Of a stretch of DNA of 58,663 nt, positions 28,015 to 38,350 are shown piece after piece; the first letter of the stretch is position 1, and each line of letters opens with the position of its first letter. The notes beneath the pieces were generated by a model. The model saw nothing but the letters and a program-made list of their open reading frames with translations. It was not told where the DNA came from and did no database searches. Source of the stretch: Gordonia sihwensis NBRC 108236 (GTDB lineage Bacteria > Actinomycetota > Actinomycetes > Mycobacteriales > Mycobacteriaceae); assembly GCF_000333035.1 (NCBI RefSeq), contig NZ_BANU01000035.1, forward strand, positions 1 through 58,663. Reading direction: 5' to 3'. The position numbers and the translations under genes were made by a program.

Positions 28015-28851
28015 TCAGTCGACCAGGACGGTCGCGAAGGTGCCGACCTGCTGGAATCCGACCCGTTCGTAGGTGTGCCGGGCGGCGGCGTTGAAGCTGT
28101 TCACATACAGGCTCGCGATTCGGCCCTGGCGGGCGATCGCCGCGGCCACCGCCGCGGTGCCCACCACGCCGTATCCCCTGCCGCGCCAGTCAGGATCCAC
28201 CCAGACGCCCTGGATCTGGCCCACCTTGCGGGACATGGAACCGATCTCGGCCTTGAACACCACGCGGTCTCCGTCGAATCGGGCGAATACGCGCCGCGCC
28301 GAGATCAGGGCCGCGAGCCGCCTCCGGTACGACCTGCCCTCGTCCCCGGCCCGCGGATCGACGCCGACCTCGCCGATGAACATCTCGACGGCCGCCGGGA
28401 AGTAGGCGTCCAGATCGGCCATCGTCACCAGGCGGACCTGCGGATCGGGCGCGATCTCGGGGTAGCCCGTGAGCGCGAGCAGCGGCTGGTCGTCGCGGAT
28501 CTCCCGCGGGGGACCCCATGCCGCCGCGACGCGGTCCCACAGTCCGAGCACCAGGTCGGCCGATCCCACCACCGACGAGCACAGACGCGGCGACGCCAGT
28601 GCGCGGTCGGCGAAGACGTCGAGATCGGTCGCGCCGCCGATCAGCGGCATCAGATTCGCACCCGAGAAGGCGAGTGACTCGCTCGGCTGCGAGGCGGTCC
28701 ACATCTCGCCTCCGAGGAAGCGGGGCGAGAGCCCGTACGCCTCCACCCGTGCCGCGACCATGCACGACGCCACCGGGTCGAGGTCGAGTGCGCGGGCCAC
28801 CGCGTCGGCGTCTTTGGCGCCGAGCGGCCGGTCACCGAGGATCCCCAGCAC
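28015..28851 (-). CDS. GNAT-family N-acetyltransferase with DUF4081 N-terminal domain
   Basis: Product of 278 residues. The N-terminal half (1-130) matches the actinobacterial DUF4081-type domain. The C-terminal half is a GNAT fold with the acetyl-CoA motif QGVWVDPDWRGRGYGVVGTAAVAAAI and a terminal NSFNAAARHTYERVGFQQVGTF. GTG at 28851 follows GGGAGG by six bases. It lies 55 bases downstream of ispG, as does Rv2867c in M. tuberculosis. The acceptor substrate is unknown. Confidence 0.88.
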   Translation of the reverse strand: MLGILGDRPLGAKDADAVARALDLDPVASCMVAARVEAYGLSPRFLGGEMWTASQPSESLAFSGANLMPLIGGATDLDVFADRALASPRLCSSVVGSADLVLGLWDRVAAAWGPPREIRDDQPLLALTGYPEIAPDPQVRLVTMADLDAYFPAAVEMFIGEVGVDPRAGDEGRSYRRRLAALISARRVFARFDGDRVVFKAEIGSMSRKVGQIQGVWVDPDWRGRGYGVVGTAAVAAAIARQGRIASLYVNSFNAAARHTYERVGFQQVGTFATVLVD

Positions 28852-28906
28852 GGCCCACCTCCCTGCTCACTTCAGTTCAGCAGCATCCCGACGTGACAGC
28901 GGATCG

Positions 28907-30061
28907 CTACGTCACGGTCACGACCGGGGCGCCGCTTCCAGTCTCCCCCGACTCCTCGGCGATACGCAGCGCTTCGGTGATCAGAGTCTCGACGATCTGT
29001 GCCTCGGGAACGGTCTTGATGACCTCGCCCTTGACGAAGATCTGGCCCTTGCCGTTACCCGACGCGACGCCGAGATCGGCTTCGCGGGCCTCGCCCGGCC
29101 CGTTCACCACGCAGCCCATCACGGCCACGCGGAGCGGGATCTCCATGCCCTCCAGTCCGGCGCTGACCTCGTCGGCCAGTTTGTAGACGTCGACCTGCGC
29201 GCGGCCACACGACGGGCACGAGACGATCTCCAGCTTCCGCGGGCGCAGGTTCAGCGACTGCAGGATCGCGTCGCCGACCTTGATCTCCTCGGCCGGAGGC
29301 GCCGACAGTGAGACGCGGATCGTGTCGCCGATGCCCTCGCTCAGCAGCGCACCGAAGGCCACGGCCGACTTGATGGTGCCCTGGAACGCCGGTCCGGCCT
29401 CGGTGACGCCGAGGTGCAGCGGGTAGTCGCACTGCGCGGCCAGCTGACGGTAGGCCTCGACCATCACCACCGGGTCGTTGTGCTTCACAGAGATCTTGAT
29501 GTCGCCGAAACCGTGCTCCTCGAACAGGCTCGCCTCCCACAGGGCCGACTCCACCAGAGCCTCCGGCGTCGCCTTCCCGTACTTCTCCAGCAGTCGCTTG
29601 TCGAGGGATCCGGCGTTGACGCCGATCCGGATCGGGATGCCCGCGTCGCCTGCCGCCTTGGCGACCTCCTTGACGCGGCCGTCGAACTCCTTGATGTTCC
29701 CCGGATTGACGCGCACGGCGGCGCAGCCGGCGTCGATCGCGGCGAAGATGTACTTCGGCTGGAAATGGATGTCGGCGATCACCGGGATCTGCGACTTGCG
29801 CGCGATCACCGGCAACGCGTCCGCGTCCTCCTGGCGGGGGCACGCCACCCGGACCATGTCGCATCCGGAGGCGGTGAGCTGCGCGATCTGCTGCAGCGTG
29901 GCGTTCACATCGTGTGTCTTGGTGGTGCACATGGACTGCACGGAGATCGGGAAGTCGCTGCCGACGCCGACGTCGCCGACGTGGATCTGCCGCGTCTTGC
30001 GTCTGGGAGCGAGCACCGGCGGCGGTCCGGCGGGAATCCCGAGACCGATCGATTGAGTCAT
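28907..30061 (-). CDS. ispG: 4-Hydroxy-3-methylbut-2-en-1-yl diphosphate synthase (flavodoxin/ferredoxin)
   Basis: Iron-sulphur enzyme of the MEP isoprenoid pathway, converting MEcPP to HMBPP. The product is 384 residues. It has the TIM-barrel start [25 protein letters not shown] and a C-terminal [4Fe-4S] domain with ligands in CPSCGR and [11 protein letters not shown] (three cysteines), including the conserved [11 protein letters not shown] at 30061 follows GAGAGGAAAC. dxr, another MEP pathway gene, lies 2.8 kb upstream past rip1, the same grouping as Rv2868c-Rv2870c. Confidence 0.96.
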   Translation of the reverse strand: MTQSIGLGIPAGPPPVLAPRRKTRQIHVGDVGVGSDFPISVQSMCTTKTHDVNATLQQIAQLTASGCDMVRVACPRQEDADALPVIARKSQIPVIADIHFQPKYIFAAIDAGCAAVRVNPGNIKEFDGRVKEVAKAAGDAGIPIRIGVNAGSLDKRLLEKYGKATPEALVESALWEASLFEEHGFGDIKISVKHNDPVVMVEAYRQLAAQCDYPLHLGVTEAGPAFQGTIKSAVAFGALLSEGIGDTIRVSLSAPPAEEIKVGDAILQSLNLRPRKLEIVSCPSCGRAQVDVYKLADEVSAGLEGMEIPLRVAVMGCVVNGPGEAREADLGVASGNGKGQIFVKGEVIKTVPEAQIVETLITEALRIAEESGETGSGAPVVTVT

Positions 30062-30177
30062 GTTTCCTCTCCTTGGCACCGTGATCGGCGACACCGTGAT
30101 CGGCGGGCGCGCCGGCGCGGTCACCCCTCGAGTCTACCGACCCCGGCGCCACCGTGCGCACCGCGTCGACCGGGCCG

Positions 30178-31488
30178 ATGTCCAGGGATTTGGACAGTTC
30201 AGCGGCCTGCGGACGCGGCAGCATCAGTGCTGCAGATCACTGTCTGCGCCCCTGTCCGCACGTCCGAATCACCCGTCCCTGTCCGCCACCTCTGCCGAAC
30301 GGAACCGCCCATGACGACCACCACCCCGAGAATCACCATCCCGACGCCCCCGCACGCACCTCCGCGAAGAACGCCGGCCGACAGGCGGCGCTCGTCGCCG
30401 GCGCCCTCGCACTGGCGATGACCGCCCAGTCGGCGACGACGCCGGCAGCGGGTGCCGATCCCGCGTCGTCGGGCAGTCCGGAGTATCTGGTCGTCGGCGC
30501 GAGCGGCACGTCCGGCGTCACCGTCCTGAAGGCCCAGGGGCCGCAGCTGACGAAGGTGAGCACCGCTCCGACGAAGACCTCGTTCTCCCTCGCCCTCCGG
30601 CCGCATCCCAACGGGAAGTGGGTCTACAGCGCGGGGGTGGCCTCGTCGAACATCCACGCGTGGCACCTCACCTCCGCAGGCCGGCTGGTCCCGTTGGCGG
30701 GCGGCGGCATCACCGACGCCGGCGGTCCCGTCACCGGCCTCGGCTTCAGTCCCGACGGCCGCTACCTGGTCGCGACCGTTGGCTCGGTGCGCACCACCCT
30801 GGTGACCTACCGGGTCTCGAGCACCGGCGGGTTGACGCCCGTCAGCCGGACCGATCAGCCGAACCCCGTCAGCGCCCTGGGCCATCCGCTCTTCACACCG
30901 GACGGCAAGCACGTCTACGTGCCGAGCTTCGTGGCCTGCACCATGGACGCGTACTCGTTCAGCGACTCGGGCAAGCTCACCCACATCGGGACCACTCAGG
31001 CCGCGGGGCTGATGCCCGCACTCGGCCAGGTCACGCCCGACGGCAAATACCTGTACATCGGCAACGAGCAGTCGCACAACATCAACGGCTGGCGCATCAA
31101 CCGGAACGGCACGCTGACGCCCATCGGCGCCCCGTTCGTCGGGCTCGTGCCGCACGGCATGGCGGTGACCTCCGACAGCAGGTACGCCTACGCGTCGATG
31201 ACGATGGGCATGAATGTGGCCTCGTTCCGGATCGGCCGGAACGGGACGCTCAACACGGTCGCGTCGACGCCGACCGGACTCACCAGCCCGCCGGCCCGAG
31301 TGGTCCTCAGCCAGGACCAGAAGTGGCTCTACGTCATCGACGTCGCCTCGCTGACCGGCCTCACCTCGCACGTGAGCGCCTACCGCCGACTGTCCGGCAG
31401 CCGTCTGGCGAAGTCCGGCACCTCCGCCGACACCGGTCTGGTGTTCACCGACGGCGACACCGCCTTCACCATCCGTCCCTCGGCGTGA
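30178..31488 (+). CDS. Secreted beta-propeller (lactonase-like) protein, probable N-terminal frameshift
   Basis: The body is a seven-bladed propeller of about 350 residues with repeated SPDGRYLVATVG, TPDGKHVYVPS and TPDGKYLYIGN blades, like YncE/6-phosphogluconolactonase-type folds. A hydrophobic stretch RQAALVAGALALAMTAQSATTPAAGAD looks like a Sec signal peptide. But the open frame has no good start near it: upstream residues from 30178 read like non-coding DNA. ATG at 30311 opens MTTTTPRITIPTPP in another frame and joins the signal peptide if one C is added to the CCCCC run at 30347-30351. So this is a genuine frameshift, a phase-variable tract or a base-call error. The substrate is unknown. 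It replaces nothing obvious in M. tuberculosis. Confidence 0.7.
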   Translation: MSRDLDSSAACGRGSISAADHCLRPCPHVRITRPCPPPLPNGTAHDDHHPENHHPDAPARTSAKNAGRQAALVAGALALAMTAQSATTPAAGADPASSGSPEYLVVGASGTSGVTVLKAQGPQLTKVSTAPTKTSFSLALRPHPNGKWVYSAGVASSNIHAWHLTSAGRLVPLAGGGITDAGGPVTGLGFSPDGRYLVATVGSVRTTLVTYRVSSTGGLTPVSRTDQPNPVSALGHPLFTPDGKHVYVPSFVACTMDAYSFSDSGKLTHIGTTQAAGLMPALGQVTPDGKYLYIGNEQSHNINGWRINRNGTLTPIGAPFVGLVPHGMAVTSDSRYAYASMTMGMNVASFRIGRNGTLNTVASTPTGLTSPPARVVLSQDQKWLYVIDVASLTGLTSHVSAYRRLSGSRLAKSGTSADTGLVFTDGDTAFTIRPSA

Positions 31489-31493
31489 GGGCG

Positions 31494-31524
31494 GGCGCCC
31501 CGGCCCGGACGCGCTCGGGGCGCC
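31494..31524. terminator. Stem-loop between convergent propeller and rip1 genes
   Basis: GGCGCCCCG (31494-31502) pairs with CGGGGCGCC (31516-31524) across a 13-base loop. It sits in the 50-base gap between two stops and probably terminates both transcripts. There is no T-run. Confidence 0.5.
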
Positions 31525-31538
31525 TGGCGGTGACGGCG

Positions 31539-32747
31539 TCAGAACACCTTGATCGGGTTGACGATGTCGGCTGTCACGGTGAGGATCATGAACCCGCCCA
31601 TCACGGCCACCACCGCGTAGGTGATCGGCAGCAGCCGGTAGTAGTCGACCGGACCCGCCGCGATCTTGCCGAAGCGGCGGCGCACGGTGTTGCGGATCTT
31701 CTCGTAGAGGGCGATCGCCATGTGTCCGCCGTCCAGCGGGAGCAACGGGATCAGGTTGAAGGCGCCCAGGAAGAAGTTCACGCTGAGCAGCAGCCCGAAG
31801 AACATGTCCCAGTAACCGTGTTCCACGGCCTGTCCGCCGAGGACCGACGCGCCGACCACGCTGACCGGACTGTCGACGGCGCGCTCGCCGCCGGTGACCG
31901 CGTGCCACAGGCCGGTGACCTTGGACGGCAGCGAGATCAGCGCCTTGAAGGTCTCGCTGAAGATGTCGCCGGTGAAACGCAGCGCGCCGCCCCAGATGCT
32001 GCCCGCGCCGTAGTGCTCGACGTAGGCGGTGTCCAGGCCCACGCCGATGGCTCCGACCTGTGCGGGGCGCAGCGCGCCGCCGTCGCCTTCCACCATCCGC
32101 TGGACCGGGGTCACCGGCACCGTCAGATCCATCCGGTGGCCGTCGCGCTCCACCGTGAGGGCGACGGTGCCGGCGGACTGCTGGACGCGTTGGATCATGT
32201 CGGACCGGTCGGTGACGGTGTGGCCGTCCACCGCGAGCACCTGATCGCCGACCTGCAGTCCGGCTACCGCAGCCGGGGCCGTTCCCGTGCACGCCACGGG
32301 CACTCCCTGCGCATCGGTGGTGGTGGCCACGCACTCCAGCGACTTCACGTACACCGGTTGATCGCCGATGATCGGCAGGCCCCACCCCAGACCCAGCACC
32401 ACGACGAGCGCGAAGCCGAGGATGAAGTTCTGGACGGGTCCGGCGGCGAGAACCACGAGCCGTTTCCAGGTCGGCTGCGCGTACATCGCGCGTTCGCGTT
32501 CCTCGTCGGTCAGATCCTCGTGGGGCGTCATGCCCGCGATGTCGCAGAAGCCGCCGAGGGGCACCGCTTTCACGCCGTACTCGGTCTCCCCGCGCCGGGT
32601 GGACCACACGGTGGGACCGAAGCCGACGAAATAGCGGCGCACCTTCATTCCCGTCGCCTGCGCGGCCCACATGTGACCGAGCTCGTGCCAGGCGATCGAG
32701 ATCAGCAGTGCCAGCGCGAAGAGCGCGACGCCGAGCACCAGACTCAC
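31539..32747 (-). CDS. rip1: Site-2 intramembrane metalloprotease (Rip1/RseP)
   Basis: Cleaves membrane-embedded anti-sigma factors and other substrates in regulated intramembrane proteolysis. The product is 402 residues. The first TM segment holds the zinc motif HELGH (21-25). A PDZ domain (about 150-220) follows with AGLQVGDQVLAVDGH. The third metal ligand is in NLIPLLPLDGGH. Terminal segments are hydrophobic. GTG at 32747 is preceded by GGGAGA. Corresponds to Rv2869c, between ispG and dxr; a propeller gene has been inserted between it and ispG here. Confidence 0.95.
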   Translation of the reverse strand: MSLVLGVALFALALLISIAWHELGHMWAAQATGMKVRRYFVGFGPTVWSTRRGETEYGVKAVPLGGFCDIAGMTPHEDLTDEERERAMYAQPTWKRLVVLAAGPVQNFILGFALVVVLGLGWGLPIIGDQPVYVKSLECVATTTDAQGVPVACTGTAPAAVAGLQVGDQVLAVDGHTVTDRSDMIQRVQQSAGTVALTVERDGHRMDLTVPVTPVQRMVEGDGGALRPAQVGAIGVGLDTAYVEHYGAGSIWGGALRFTGDIFSETFKALISLPSKVTGLWHAVTGGERAVDSPVSVVGASVLGGQAVEHGYWDMFFGLLLSVNFFLGAFNLIPLLPLDGGHMAIALYEKIRNTVRRRFGKIAAGPVDYYRLLPITYAVVAVMGGFMILTVTADIVNPIKVF

Positions 32748-32836
32748 TGATCGTCTCCCTCAGACCCGTGGGAGCACCGAGCCCCGCTTGACTGTGTTCG
32801 TGCCGGCCGCGTCCGTGCCGAGTGTGTTCTTCCCGA

Positions 32837-34006
32837 CTACGAGCGCGCCGCGACGTGCTCCGCGGCACGCCGCCGCGCCCACTGGTCGGCGGCCAGCACC
32901 TCGTCCAGGGTACCCGGCCGCGATGACCACTGATCGGCGTCGGCCAGCACGTCCGCGATGACGCCGACGATCCGCGGGAAGTCGATGGCGCCGGCGAAGA
33001 ATCCCTCTGCCGCCACCTCGTTGGCGGCGTTGTACACCGCCGTGAGGCTGCCGCCTGCCTTTCCGGCGCTGCGTGCGAGACGGATCGCCGGGAACACCTC
33101 GTCGTCCACCGGCTCGAAGGTCCACGTGGACGCGGTGGTCCAGTCGCACGCCGACGACGAGCCGGGGACGCGGTGGGGCCAGCCGAGAGCCAGTGCGATC
33201 GGCAGCTTCATCGACGGCGGCGACGCCTTCGCGATGGTGGCTCCGTCGACGAAGGTCACCATCGAGTGCACGATCGACTGCGGGTGAACGGTGACGTCGA
33301 TGCGGTCGTAGTCGACGCCGAACAGCAGGTGCGCCTCGATGACTTCGAGGGCCTTGTTGACCAGCGTCGCCGAGTTGAGGGTGATCATCGGACCCATCGA
33401 CCAGGTGGGATGCCTGCCCGCCTGCTCGGGCGTCACACCGCGCACCTGCTCGGCGGTCCACCCGCGGAACGGCCCCCCGGACGCCGTCAGGACGAGTCGC
33501 TCCACCTCGTCCGCGGTGCCGCCGCGCAGGCACTGCGCGATCGCCGAGTGCTCGGAGTCGACCGGCACGATCTGACCCGGCGCCGCGGCGTCGAGCACCA
33601 GGGCGCCGCCGGCCACCAGCGACTCCTTGTTCGCCAGTGCGAGCCGCGCCCCCGACTCCAGGGCGGCCAGGCTCGGGCGCAGACCGATCGCCCCGACCAC
33701 TCCGTTGAGGATCACGTCGGCCTCCACCGACTCGATCAGGCGGACCATGGCGTCGGGTCCGCCGAGCACCGGGCCGCCCAGCCGGTCGCCGAGCACGGCG
33801 GCGGCGTCGGCGTCGGCGACGGCCACCCGCTGCGGCGCCAGCCCCGTTTCGGCGACCTGCCGCTGGAGCAGTTCCAGGCTTCCCCCGCCCGCCCCGAGGC
33901 CGACCACCTGGAACCGGTCCGGGTGCTCGGCGACCACTTCGAGGGCCTGGGTGCCAATGGATCCCGTGGATCCGAGAATCAAAACACGCGTCGTCACACC
34001 CGACAT
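32837..34006 (-). CDS. dxr: 1-Deoxy-D-xylulose 5-phosphate reductoisomerase
   Basis: First committed step of the MEP pathway; NADPH-dependent, target of fosmidomycin. The product is 389 residues. The NADPH motif is [17 protein letters not shown], followed by [34 protein letters not shown] and [23 protein letters not shown] (metal and substrate site). Start ATG at 34006 is chosen; GTG at 33997 gives VTTRVLILG and is equally plausible. It is divergent from the DUF2631 gene with 65 bases between. Corresponds to Rv2870c. Confidence 0.95.
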   Translation of the reverse strand: MSGVTTRVLILGSTGSIGTQALEVVAEHPDRFQVVGLGAGGGSLELLQRQVAETGLAPQRVAVADADAAAVLGDRLGGPVLGGPDAMVRLIESVEADVILNGVVGAIGLRPSLAALESGARLALANKESLVAGGALVLDAAAPGQIVPVDSEHSAIAQCLRGGTADEVERLVLTASGGPFRGWTAEQVRGVTPEQAGRHPTWSMGPMITLNSATLVNKALEVIEAHLLFGVDYDRIDVTVHPQSIVHSMVTFVDGATIAKASPPSMKLPIALALGWPHRVPGSSSACDWTTASTWTFEPVDDEVFPAIRLARSAGKAGGSLTAVYNAANEVAAEGFFAGAIDFPRIVGVIADVLADADQWSSRPGTLDEVLAADQWARRRAAEHVAARS

Positions 34007-34071
34007 TGTCGCGCACGCGGGTCGGGTTATGCTGTAGGCCGGACTACTACCGGTCGTCATAAGGAGTGAAC

Positions 34072-34335
34072 GTGGCAAGCACTGAGGTCGAAACCATCGA
34101 TACCGGATGGGTTCACGAGCCCGCCGACGCCCCGTCGGCTCGTTTCGGCTGGCACGGTGTGGCCCGCCGCTCGATCGCGATCGCTTCCTTCGTCACCGCG
34201 ATCATCCTGCTCGGCATGCTCAAGGGTAATCACGTCGGCCACATCGAGGACATCTTCCTCATCGTCATCGCCGTGGCACTGATCGGTTACACCGTCTACG
34301 AGATGATTCCGCGCAAGGGCGTCTGGAAGCGCTGA
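34072..34335 (+). CDS. DUF2631 small membrane protein
   Basis: Product of 87 residues with two hydrophobic segments ([17 protein letters not shown] and [19 protein letters not shown]) and a polar N-terminus with [15 protein letters not shown]. This matches the actinobacterial DUF2631 family (Rv2876-like). The start GTG at 34072 is set by a strong AAGGAG five bases upstream; a second GTG at 34066 overlaps that SD. A TATGCT at 34028-34033 is a candidate -10 with a short leader. A terminator follows at 34373. The function is unknown. Confidence 0.85.
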   Translation: MASTEVETIDTGWVHEPADAPSARFGWHGVARRSIAIASFVTAIILLGMLKGNHVGHIEDIFLIVIAVALIGYTVYEMIPRKGVWKR

Positions 34336-34372
34336 CCCGGCTGCGCAGGCACAGTCACCGGAATACCTGAAA

Positions 34373-34403
34373 GACCCGGACGCCACGTCGTCCGGGTCTT
34401 TCT
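34373..34403. terminator. Rho-independent bidirectional terminator
   Basis: GACCCGGACG (34373-34382) pairs perfectly with CGTCCGGGTC (34389-34398) across a six-base loop and is followed by TTTCT. An A-rich flank (GAAA) precedes it, so it also works for the opposing rlmN transcript. This is the most canonical terminator in the window. Confidence 0.85.
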
Positions 34404-34427
34404 CGTCTCTGTCCGTGTATGACGCGC

Positions 34428-35534
34428 CTACTTCTCTTCGGCGGCGAGCTGACCGCACGCCGCAGCGATCTCCTGCCCGCGGGTGTCGCGGACCGTGCAC
34501 GACACCCCGTGTTCGCGCACCCGGCGGACGAACTCGGCCTCCACCGGTTTGGGGCTGGCGTCCCACTCGGATCCGGGCGTCGGATTCAGCGGAATGAGAT
34601 TCACATGGACGAGCGAACCGAGCGCGGACCGGAGCTTGCGTCCCAGCAGGTCGGCGCGCCACGGCTGATCGTTCACATCCCGGATGAGCGCGTACTCGAT
34701 CGACACGCGCCGGCCGGTCGTGTCCGCGTAGTAGCGCGCGGCCTCGAGCACCTCGGCGACCGACCACCGGTTGTTGACCGGCACCAGGGTGTCGCGCAGT
34801 TCGTCGTCGGGGGTGTGCAGCGACACCGCGAGGGTCACCGACAGCCCCTCGTCGGCCAGGCGGCGGATCGCCGGCGCGAGACCCACCGTCGACACGGTCA
34901 CCGACCGCGCCGAGATGCCGAAGCCGTCGGGCGCCGGGGACGTGATCTTGCGGACCGCGTCCACCACGCGCCGGTAGTTCGCGAGCGGCTCCCCCATGCC
35001 CATGAAGACGATGTTCGACAGCCGGCCCGGCTCTCCGACCTCACCGTCGCGCAGTGCTCGGGCGGCGGCCCGGACCTGGTCGACGATCTCCGCGGTCGAC
35101 AGGTTCCGGTCGAGTCCGCCCTGACCGGTCGCGCAGAACGGGCACGCCATACCGCACCCGGCCTGTGAGGAGATGCACAGAGTATTCCGCTCGGGATAGC
35201 GCATCAGGACCGATTCCAGCAGCGTGCCGTCGTGCAGGCGCCACAGCGTCTTGCGTGTGCTGTCGTCGTCGCAGGAGATGTGCCGGACGGGTGTCATGAG
35301 CGTCGGGAAGAGCGTGCGCGCGACATCCTCGCGTGCGCCCGCGGGCAGGTCGGTCATCTCCTGAACGTCGGCGGTGAGCCGGCCGTAATAGTGTTTGGCC
35401 AGCTGATTCGCCCGGAACTTGGGCAGCCCGAGCTCGGCGGCCGCCTCGATGCGGCCCTGCTCGTCGAGGTCGGCGAAATGCTTCGGCGGCAGGCCGCGCT
35501 TGGGTGCGTCGAAAACGAGGGGCAGAGAGCTCAC
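34428..35534 (-). CDS. rlmN: Dual-specificity 23S rRNA/tRNA adenine-C2 methyltransferase
   Basis: Radical SAM enzyme that methylates A2503 of 23S rRNA and A37 of some tRNAs. The product is 368 residues. The [4Fe-4S] motif is CGMACPFC, followed by [27 protein letters not shown] and a late resolving Cys in [19 protein letters not shown]. Start is uncertain: GTG at 35534 ([14 protein letters not shown]) best matches family length; ATG at 35543 is an alternative. It is divergent from lapA, with 31 bases between. Corresponds to Rv2880c. Confidence 0.94.
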   Translation of the reverse strand: MSSLPLVFDAPKRGLPPKHFADLDEQGRIEAAAELGLPKFRANQLAKHYYGRLTADVQEMTDLPAGAREDVARTLFPTLMTPVRHISCDDDSTRKTLWRLHDGTLLESVLMRYPERNTLCISSQAGCGMACPFCATGQGGLDRNLSTAEIVDQVRAAARALRDGEVGEPGRLSNIVFMGMGEPLANYRRVVDAVRKITSPAPDGFGISARSVTVSTVGLAPAIRRLADEGLSVTLAVSLHTPDDELRDTLVPVNNRWSVAEVLEAARYYADTTGRRVSIEYALIRDVNDQPWRADLLGRKLRSALGSLVHVNLIPLNPTPGSEWDASPKPVEAEFVRRVREHGVSCTVRDTRGQEIAAACGQLAAEEK

Positions 35535-35565
35535 ACCGACCATTGTCTCATGCGACGATAGAGGC

Positions 35566-35976
35566 ATGACCACACCTGATCCGAAGCACGGGGACCGATT
35601 CGACGAGACGTCCGGCGGCGCGGAGCCACACGAGGTCGCTCCGGTCGAGGGGTCGCAGCAGTACGGCACCGTCGATCCGGTGAAAGCCGAACGCCGACGG
35701 GTGGCCGCTGCGGCCTCCGCCGCATCCGGCACACGTACTCAGGCGACGTACGTCGGATGGGTGCTCGGGGTGCTGGTCACGATCCTGTTGATCGTGTTCA
35801 TCGTCATGAACCCCGACTCGGTGGAGATCGACCTGATCTTCTTCAAGGCCGACCTGCCACTCGGCGTGAGCCTGCTGATCGCCGCCATCGCGGGCGCCCT
35901 GATCACCGCACTGCTCGGCGGCGCGAGGATCTTCCAGCTCAACCGGGCGCTGAAGAAGGCGCGCAAGCACGGGTAG
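35566..35976 (+). CDS. LapA-domain (DUF1049) membrane protein
   Basis: Product of 136 residues. A polar, acidic N-terminal 60 residues precede two TM helices ([20 protein letters not shown] and [21 protein letters not shown]) and a short basic tail [14 protein letters not shown]. The [23 protein letters not shown] stretch between the helices is the LapA/DUF1049 signature. In E. coli LapA relatives act with LPS assembly; in Actinobacteria the role is unknown. It converges on cdsA with 18 bases between stops. Confidence 0.86.
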   Translation: MTTPDPKHGDRFDETSGGAEPHEVAPVEGSQQYGTVDPVKAERRRVAAAASAASGTRTQATYVGWVLGVLVTILLIVFIVMNPDSVEIDLIFFKADLPLGVSLLIAAIAGALITALLGGARIFQLNRALKKARKHG

Positions 35977-35994
35977 CGCTCGCCGCCCCGCTCC

Positions 35995-36858
35995 TCACAG
36001 CAGCCAGGCCAGCACTGCCCAGGTGATGAACGCCGAGGGCAGCAGCGAGTCCAGACGGTCCATGATGCCGCCGTGACCGGGCAGCAGCGTGCCCATGTCT
36101 TTGATGCCGAGGTCGCGCTTGATCTGGGACTCGACGAGGTCGCCGGTGGTGGCGACCACCACCAGCAGCGGACCGAGCACGAAACCGATCCACCAGTGCG
36201 AGGTGTCGAGGATCCACACGACGCAGGCGAGTGCGCCGAGGGTGCCGACGACAACCGATCCGGCCAGTCCCTCCCACGACTTCTTGGGACTGATCGCGGG
36301 CGCCATCGGATGCTTGCCGAACAGCACGCCCGCCACATAGCCGCCGACGTCGGAGCAGACCACCACGATCATCAGGGTGAAGACGCGGAGCGCACCGTCC
36401 TCCTGGCGTACCAGGTAGGTGCCGAAGGTCGCGAGCATCGGCAGCCACGCCAGCACCAGGATCGCGACCGACAGATCGCGCATGTAGTTCACCGGAGCGT
36501 TCGACAGACCCTGTGCGAACAGCTTCCAGACCATCATCACCAGGATCGTCGCCGCCATCGCGACGAAGGTCCCGGCCAGTCCGAACGGCCACGACAGCCA
36601 GATCATCGCCTGTCCACCGGCCAGCAGCGGGATCACCGGGACCGCGAAACCGCCGTCCCGCAGCCGCTTGACGACCTCCCAGGTCGCGATCGCCAGTGCG
36701 ACAGCGACGACGCCGTACCAGCCGTCCGGGGCCAGCAGCAGCACGGCGATGAGCAGACCGCCCAGGATGCAGCCGACGCCGATGGCTGCCGGGAGGTTCC
36801 GGCCGGCCCGGGAACTCCCCCCGGAGGGTTTCTCAGCCTGCTCCGGTGTACTCGTCAT
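35995..36858 (-). CDS. cdsA: Phosphatidate cytidylyltransferase (CDP-diacylglycerol synthase)
   Basis: Integral membrane enzyme that makes CDP-diacylglycerol, the precursor of phosphatidylinositol, cardiolipin and phosphatidylethanolamine. The product is 287 residues with about eight hydrophobic segments. The CDS signature is in [31 protein letters not shown] and [33 protein letters not shown]. The start overlaps the frr stop (ATGA). This is the conserved pyrH-frr-cdsA order (Rv2881c). Confidence 0.95.
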   Translation of the reverse strand: MTSTPEQAEKPSGGSSRAGRNLPAAIGVGCILGGLLIAVLLLAPDGWYGVVAVALAIATWEVVKRLRDGGFAVPVIPLLAGGQAMIWLSWPFGLAGTFVAMAATILVMMVWKLFAQGLSNAPVNYMRDLSVAILVLAWLPMLATFGTYLVRQEDGALRVFTLMIVVVCSDVGGYVAGVLFGKHPMAPAISPKKSWEGLAGSVVVGTLGALACVVWILDTSHWWIGFVLGPLLVVVATTGDLVESQIKRDLGIKDMGTLLPGHGGIMDRLDSLLPSAFITWAVLAWLL

Positions 36859-37412
36859 ACCTCGAGCAGCTCAGCTTCTTTGTTCTTCACGAGCTCGTCG
36901 ACCGCATCGGTGTAGGTGTGCGTGGTCTTGTCGAGTTCCTTCTCGGCGCGCGTCACCTCGTCCTCGCCCGCGTCGCCGTCCTTCTGGATCCGCTTGAGCT
37001 CGTCGACGGCCTTGCGTCGCACGTTGCGGATCGCGACCTTGGCGTCCTCGCCCTTGCCGCGCGCCTGCTTGCCGAGCTGCTTGCGGCGCTCCTCGGTGAG
37101 CTGCGGGATCGCGACGCGGATCACCGTGCCGTCGTTGGTCGGGTTGACGCCCAGGTCGGAGTTCCGGATGGCGGTCTCGATGTCGTTCATCGTCGACTGC
37201 TCGTACGGCTTGATGACGACGAGCCGCGGCTCCGGGGTGTTGATGCCCGCCACCTGGGTGATCGGAGTGGGAGCGCCGTAATAGTCGATGACGACTTTGT
37301 TGAACATCGCCGGGTTGGCACGCCCGGTGCGGATGGAGGCCATGTCGTCGCGCAGGTGGGCGACGGCCTTCTCCATCTTCTCCTCGGCGTCGAGCAGCGC
37401 TTCGTCGATCAT
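36855..37412 (-). CDS. frr: Ribosome recycling factor
   Basis: Splits the post-termination ribosome together with EF-G. The product is 185 residues, exactly the family length. It has [43 protein letters not shown], then [32 protein letters not shown], and a C-terminal helix ending [13 protein letters not shown] at 37412 lies 53 bases after pyrH. The long helical bundle makes it easy to recognise. Confidence 0.97.
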   Translation of the reverse strand: MIDEALLDAEEKMEKAVAHLRDDMASIRTGRANPAMFNKVVIDYYGAPTPITQVAGINTPEPRLVVIKPYEQSTMNDIETAIRNSDLGVNPTNDGTVIRVAIPQLTEERRKQLGKQARGKGEDAKVAIRNVRRKAVDELKRIQKDGDAGEDEVTRAEKELDKTTHTYTDAVDELVKNKEAELLEV

Positions 37413-37465
37413 GATGAGTCTCGTTCCTTCTTTTCGTCGCGGTGGAAGTCTGGGATCGGCAGTGG

Positions 37466-38218
37466 TCAGGAGGCCTGCGGGGTGCGCACCAGCGTGCCGA
37501 TCGGTTCACCCGCGACCGCGCGGGCGATGTTGCCGCGCTCGAGGAGATTGAACACCAGGATCGGCATGTTGTTGTCCATGCACAGGCTGAACGCGGTCGC
37601 GTCGGCGACCTTGAGCTGCTTCTCGATCGCCTCGCGGTGGCTGATCTCGCGATACAGTTCCGCGTCCGGGTTGCTGCGCGGGTCGTCGGAGTACACGCCG
37701 TCGACGGCCTTGGCCATCAGCACCGCCTCGGCCTTGATCTCGAGCGCGCGCTGCGCAGCGGTGGTGTCGGTGGAGAAGTAGGGCATGCCCATACCCGCAC
37801 CGAAGATCACCACGCGGCCCTTCTCGAGGTGACGTACGGCGCGCAGCGGCAGGTACGGCTCGGCGACCTGACCCATGGTGATGGCGGTCTGCACGCGGGT
37901 GGTGATCCCCCGCTTCTCCAAGAAGTCCTGCAACGCAAGGCAGTTCATGACGGTGCCGAGCATCCCCATGTAGTCCGAGCGCGAACGGTCCAGACCGCGC
38001 TGCTGCAGTTCGGCGCCGCGGAAGAAGTTACCGCCGCCGATCACGATGCCGATCTGGACGCCCGAGGAGACCACCTCGGCGATCTGGTCGGCCACGGTGC
38101 CCACGACGTCCGGGTCGAGCCCCACGGAACCGCCACCGAACATCTCACCGCCGAGCTTCAGAAGCACCCGGGAGAAACCTGCTCTGCCCTCTTCGGCGGT
38201 CGACTGCGATTCGCTCAT
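37466..38218 (-). CDS. pyrH: Uridylate kinase
   Basis: Phosphorylates UMP to UDP; hexameric, controlled by GTP and UTP in bacteria. The product is 250 residues. It has [70 protein letters not shown] and [14 protein letters not shown] at 38218 follows GGAAGAG closely; in-frame upstream sequence to 38287 runs into the hairpin region and is not family-like. It is separated from tsf by 132 bases containing a strong hairpin, so it may have its own promoter. Confidence 0.96.
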   Translation of the reverse strand: MSESQSTAEEGRAGFSRVLLKLGGEMFGGGSVGLDPDVVGTVADQIAEVVSSGVQIGIVIGGGNFFRGAELQQRGLDRSRSDYMGMLGTVMNCLALQDFLEKRGITTRVQTAITMGQVAEPYLPLRAVRHLEKGRVVIFGAGMGMPYFSTDTTAAQRALEIKAEAVLMAKAVDGVYSDDPRSNPDAELYREISHREAIEKQLKVADATAFSLCMDNNMPILVFNLLERGNIARAVAGEPIGTLVRTPQAS

Positions 38219-38286
38219 CTCTTCCTTCGCTCGAGTGTCGGCACAAACTCTCTCCATCTTAGGGCGTCGATCGTCCCGCATACGCA

Positions 38287-38331
38287 CTCCGGCCCCGGAG
38301 TCGCCCTCGCGGGTCGATTCCGGGGCCGGAG
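38287..38331. terminator. Strong GC hairpin between tsf and pyrH
   Basis: CTCCGGCCCCGGA (38287-38299) pairs perfectly with TCCGGGGCCGGAG (38319-38331) over a 19-base loop, 19 bases after the tsf stop. There is no T-run, so it is probably an actinobacterial GC-hairpin terminator or partial attenuator that separates rpsB-tsf from pyrH. Confidence 0.6.
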
Positions 38332-38350
38332 ACGCATGCGGCCTAGCGGA

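Noticed and set aside
25322..28072. 916-codon open frame on the plus strand over hmuV and the PBP gene
   Set aside because: It is a GC-rich shadow frame: its composition is Arg/Gly/His repeats without any family motif, and it lies antisense to, or out of frame with, two clearly recognised genes.
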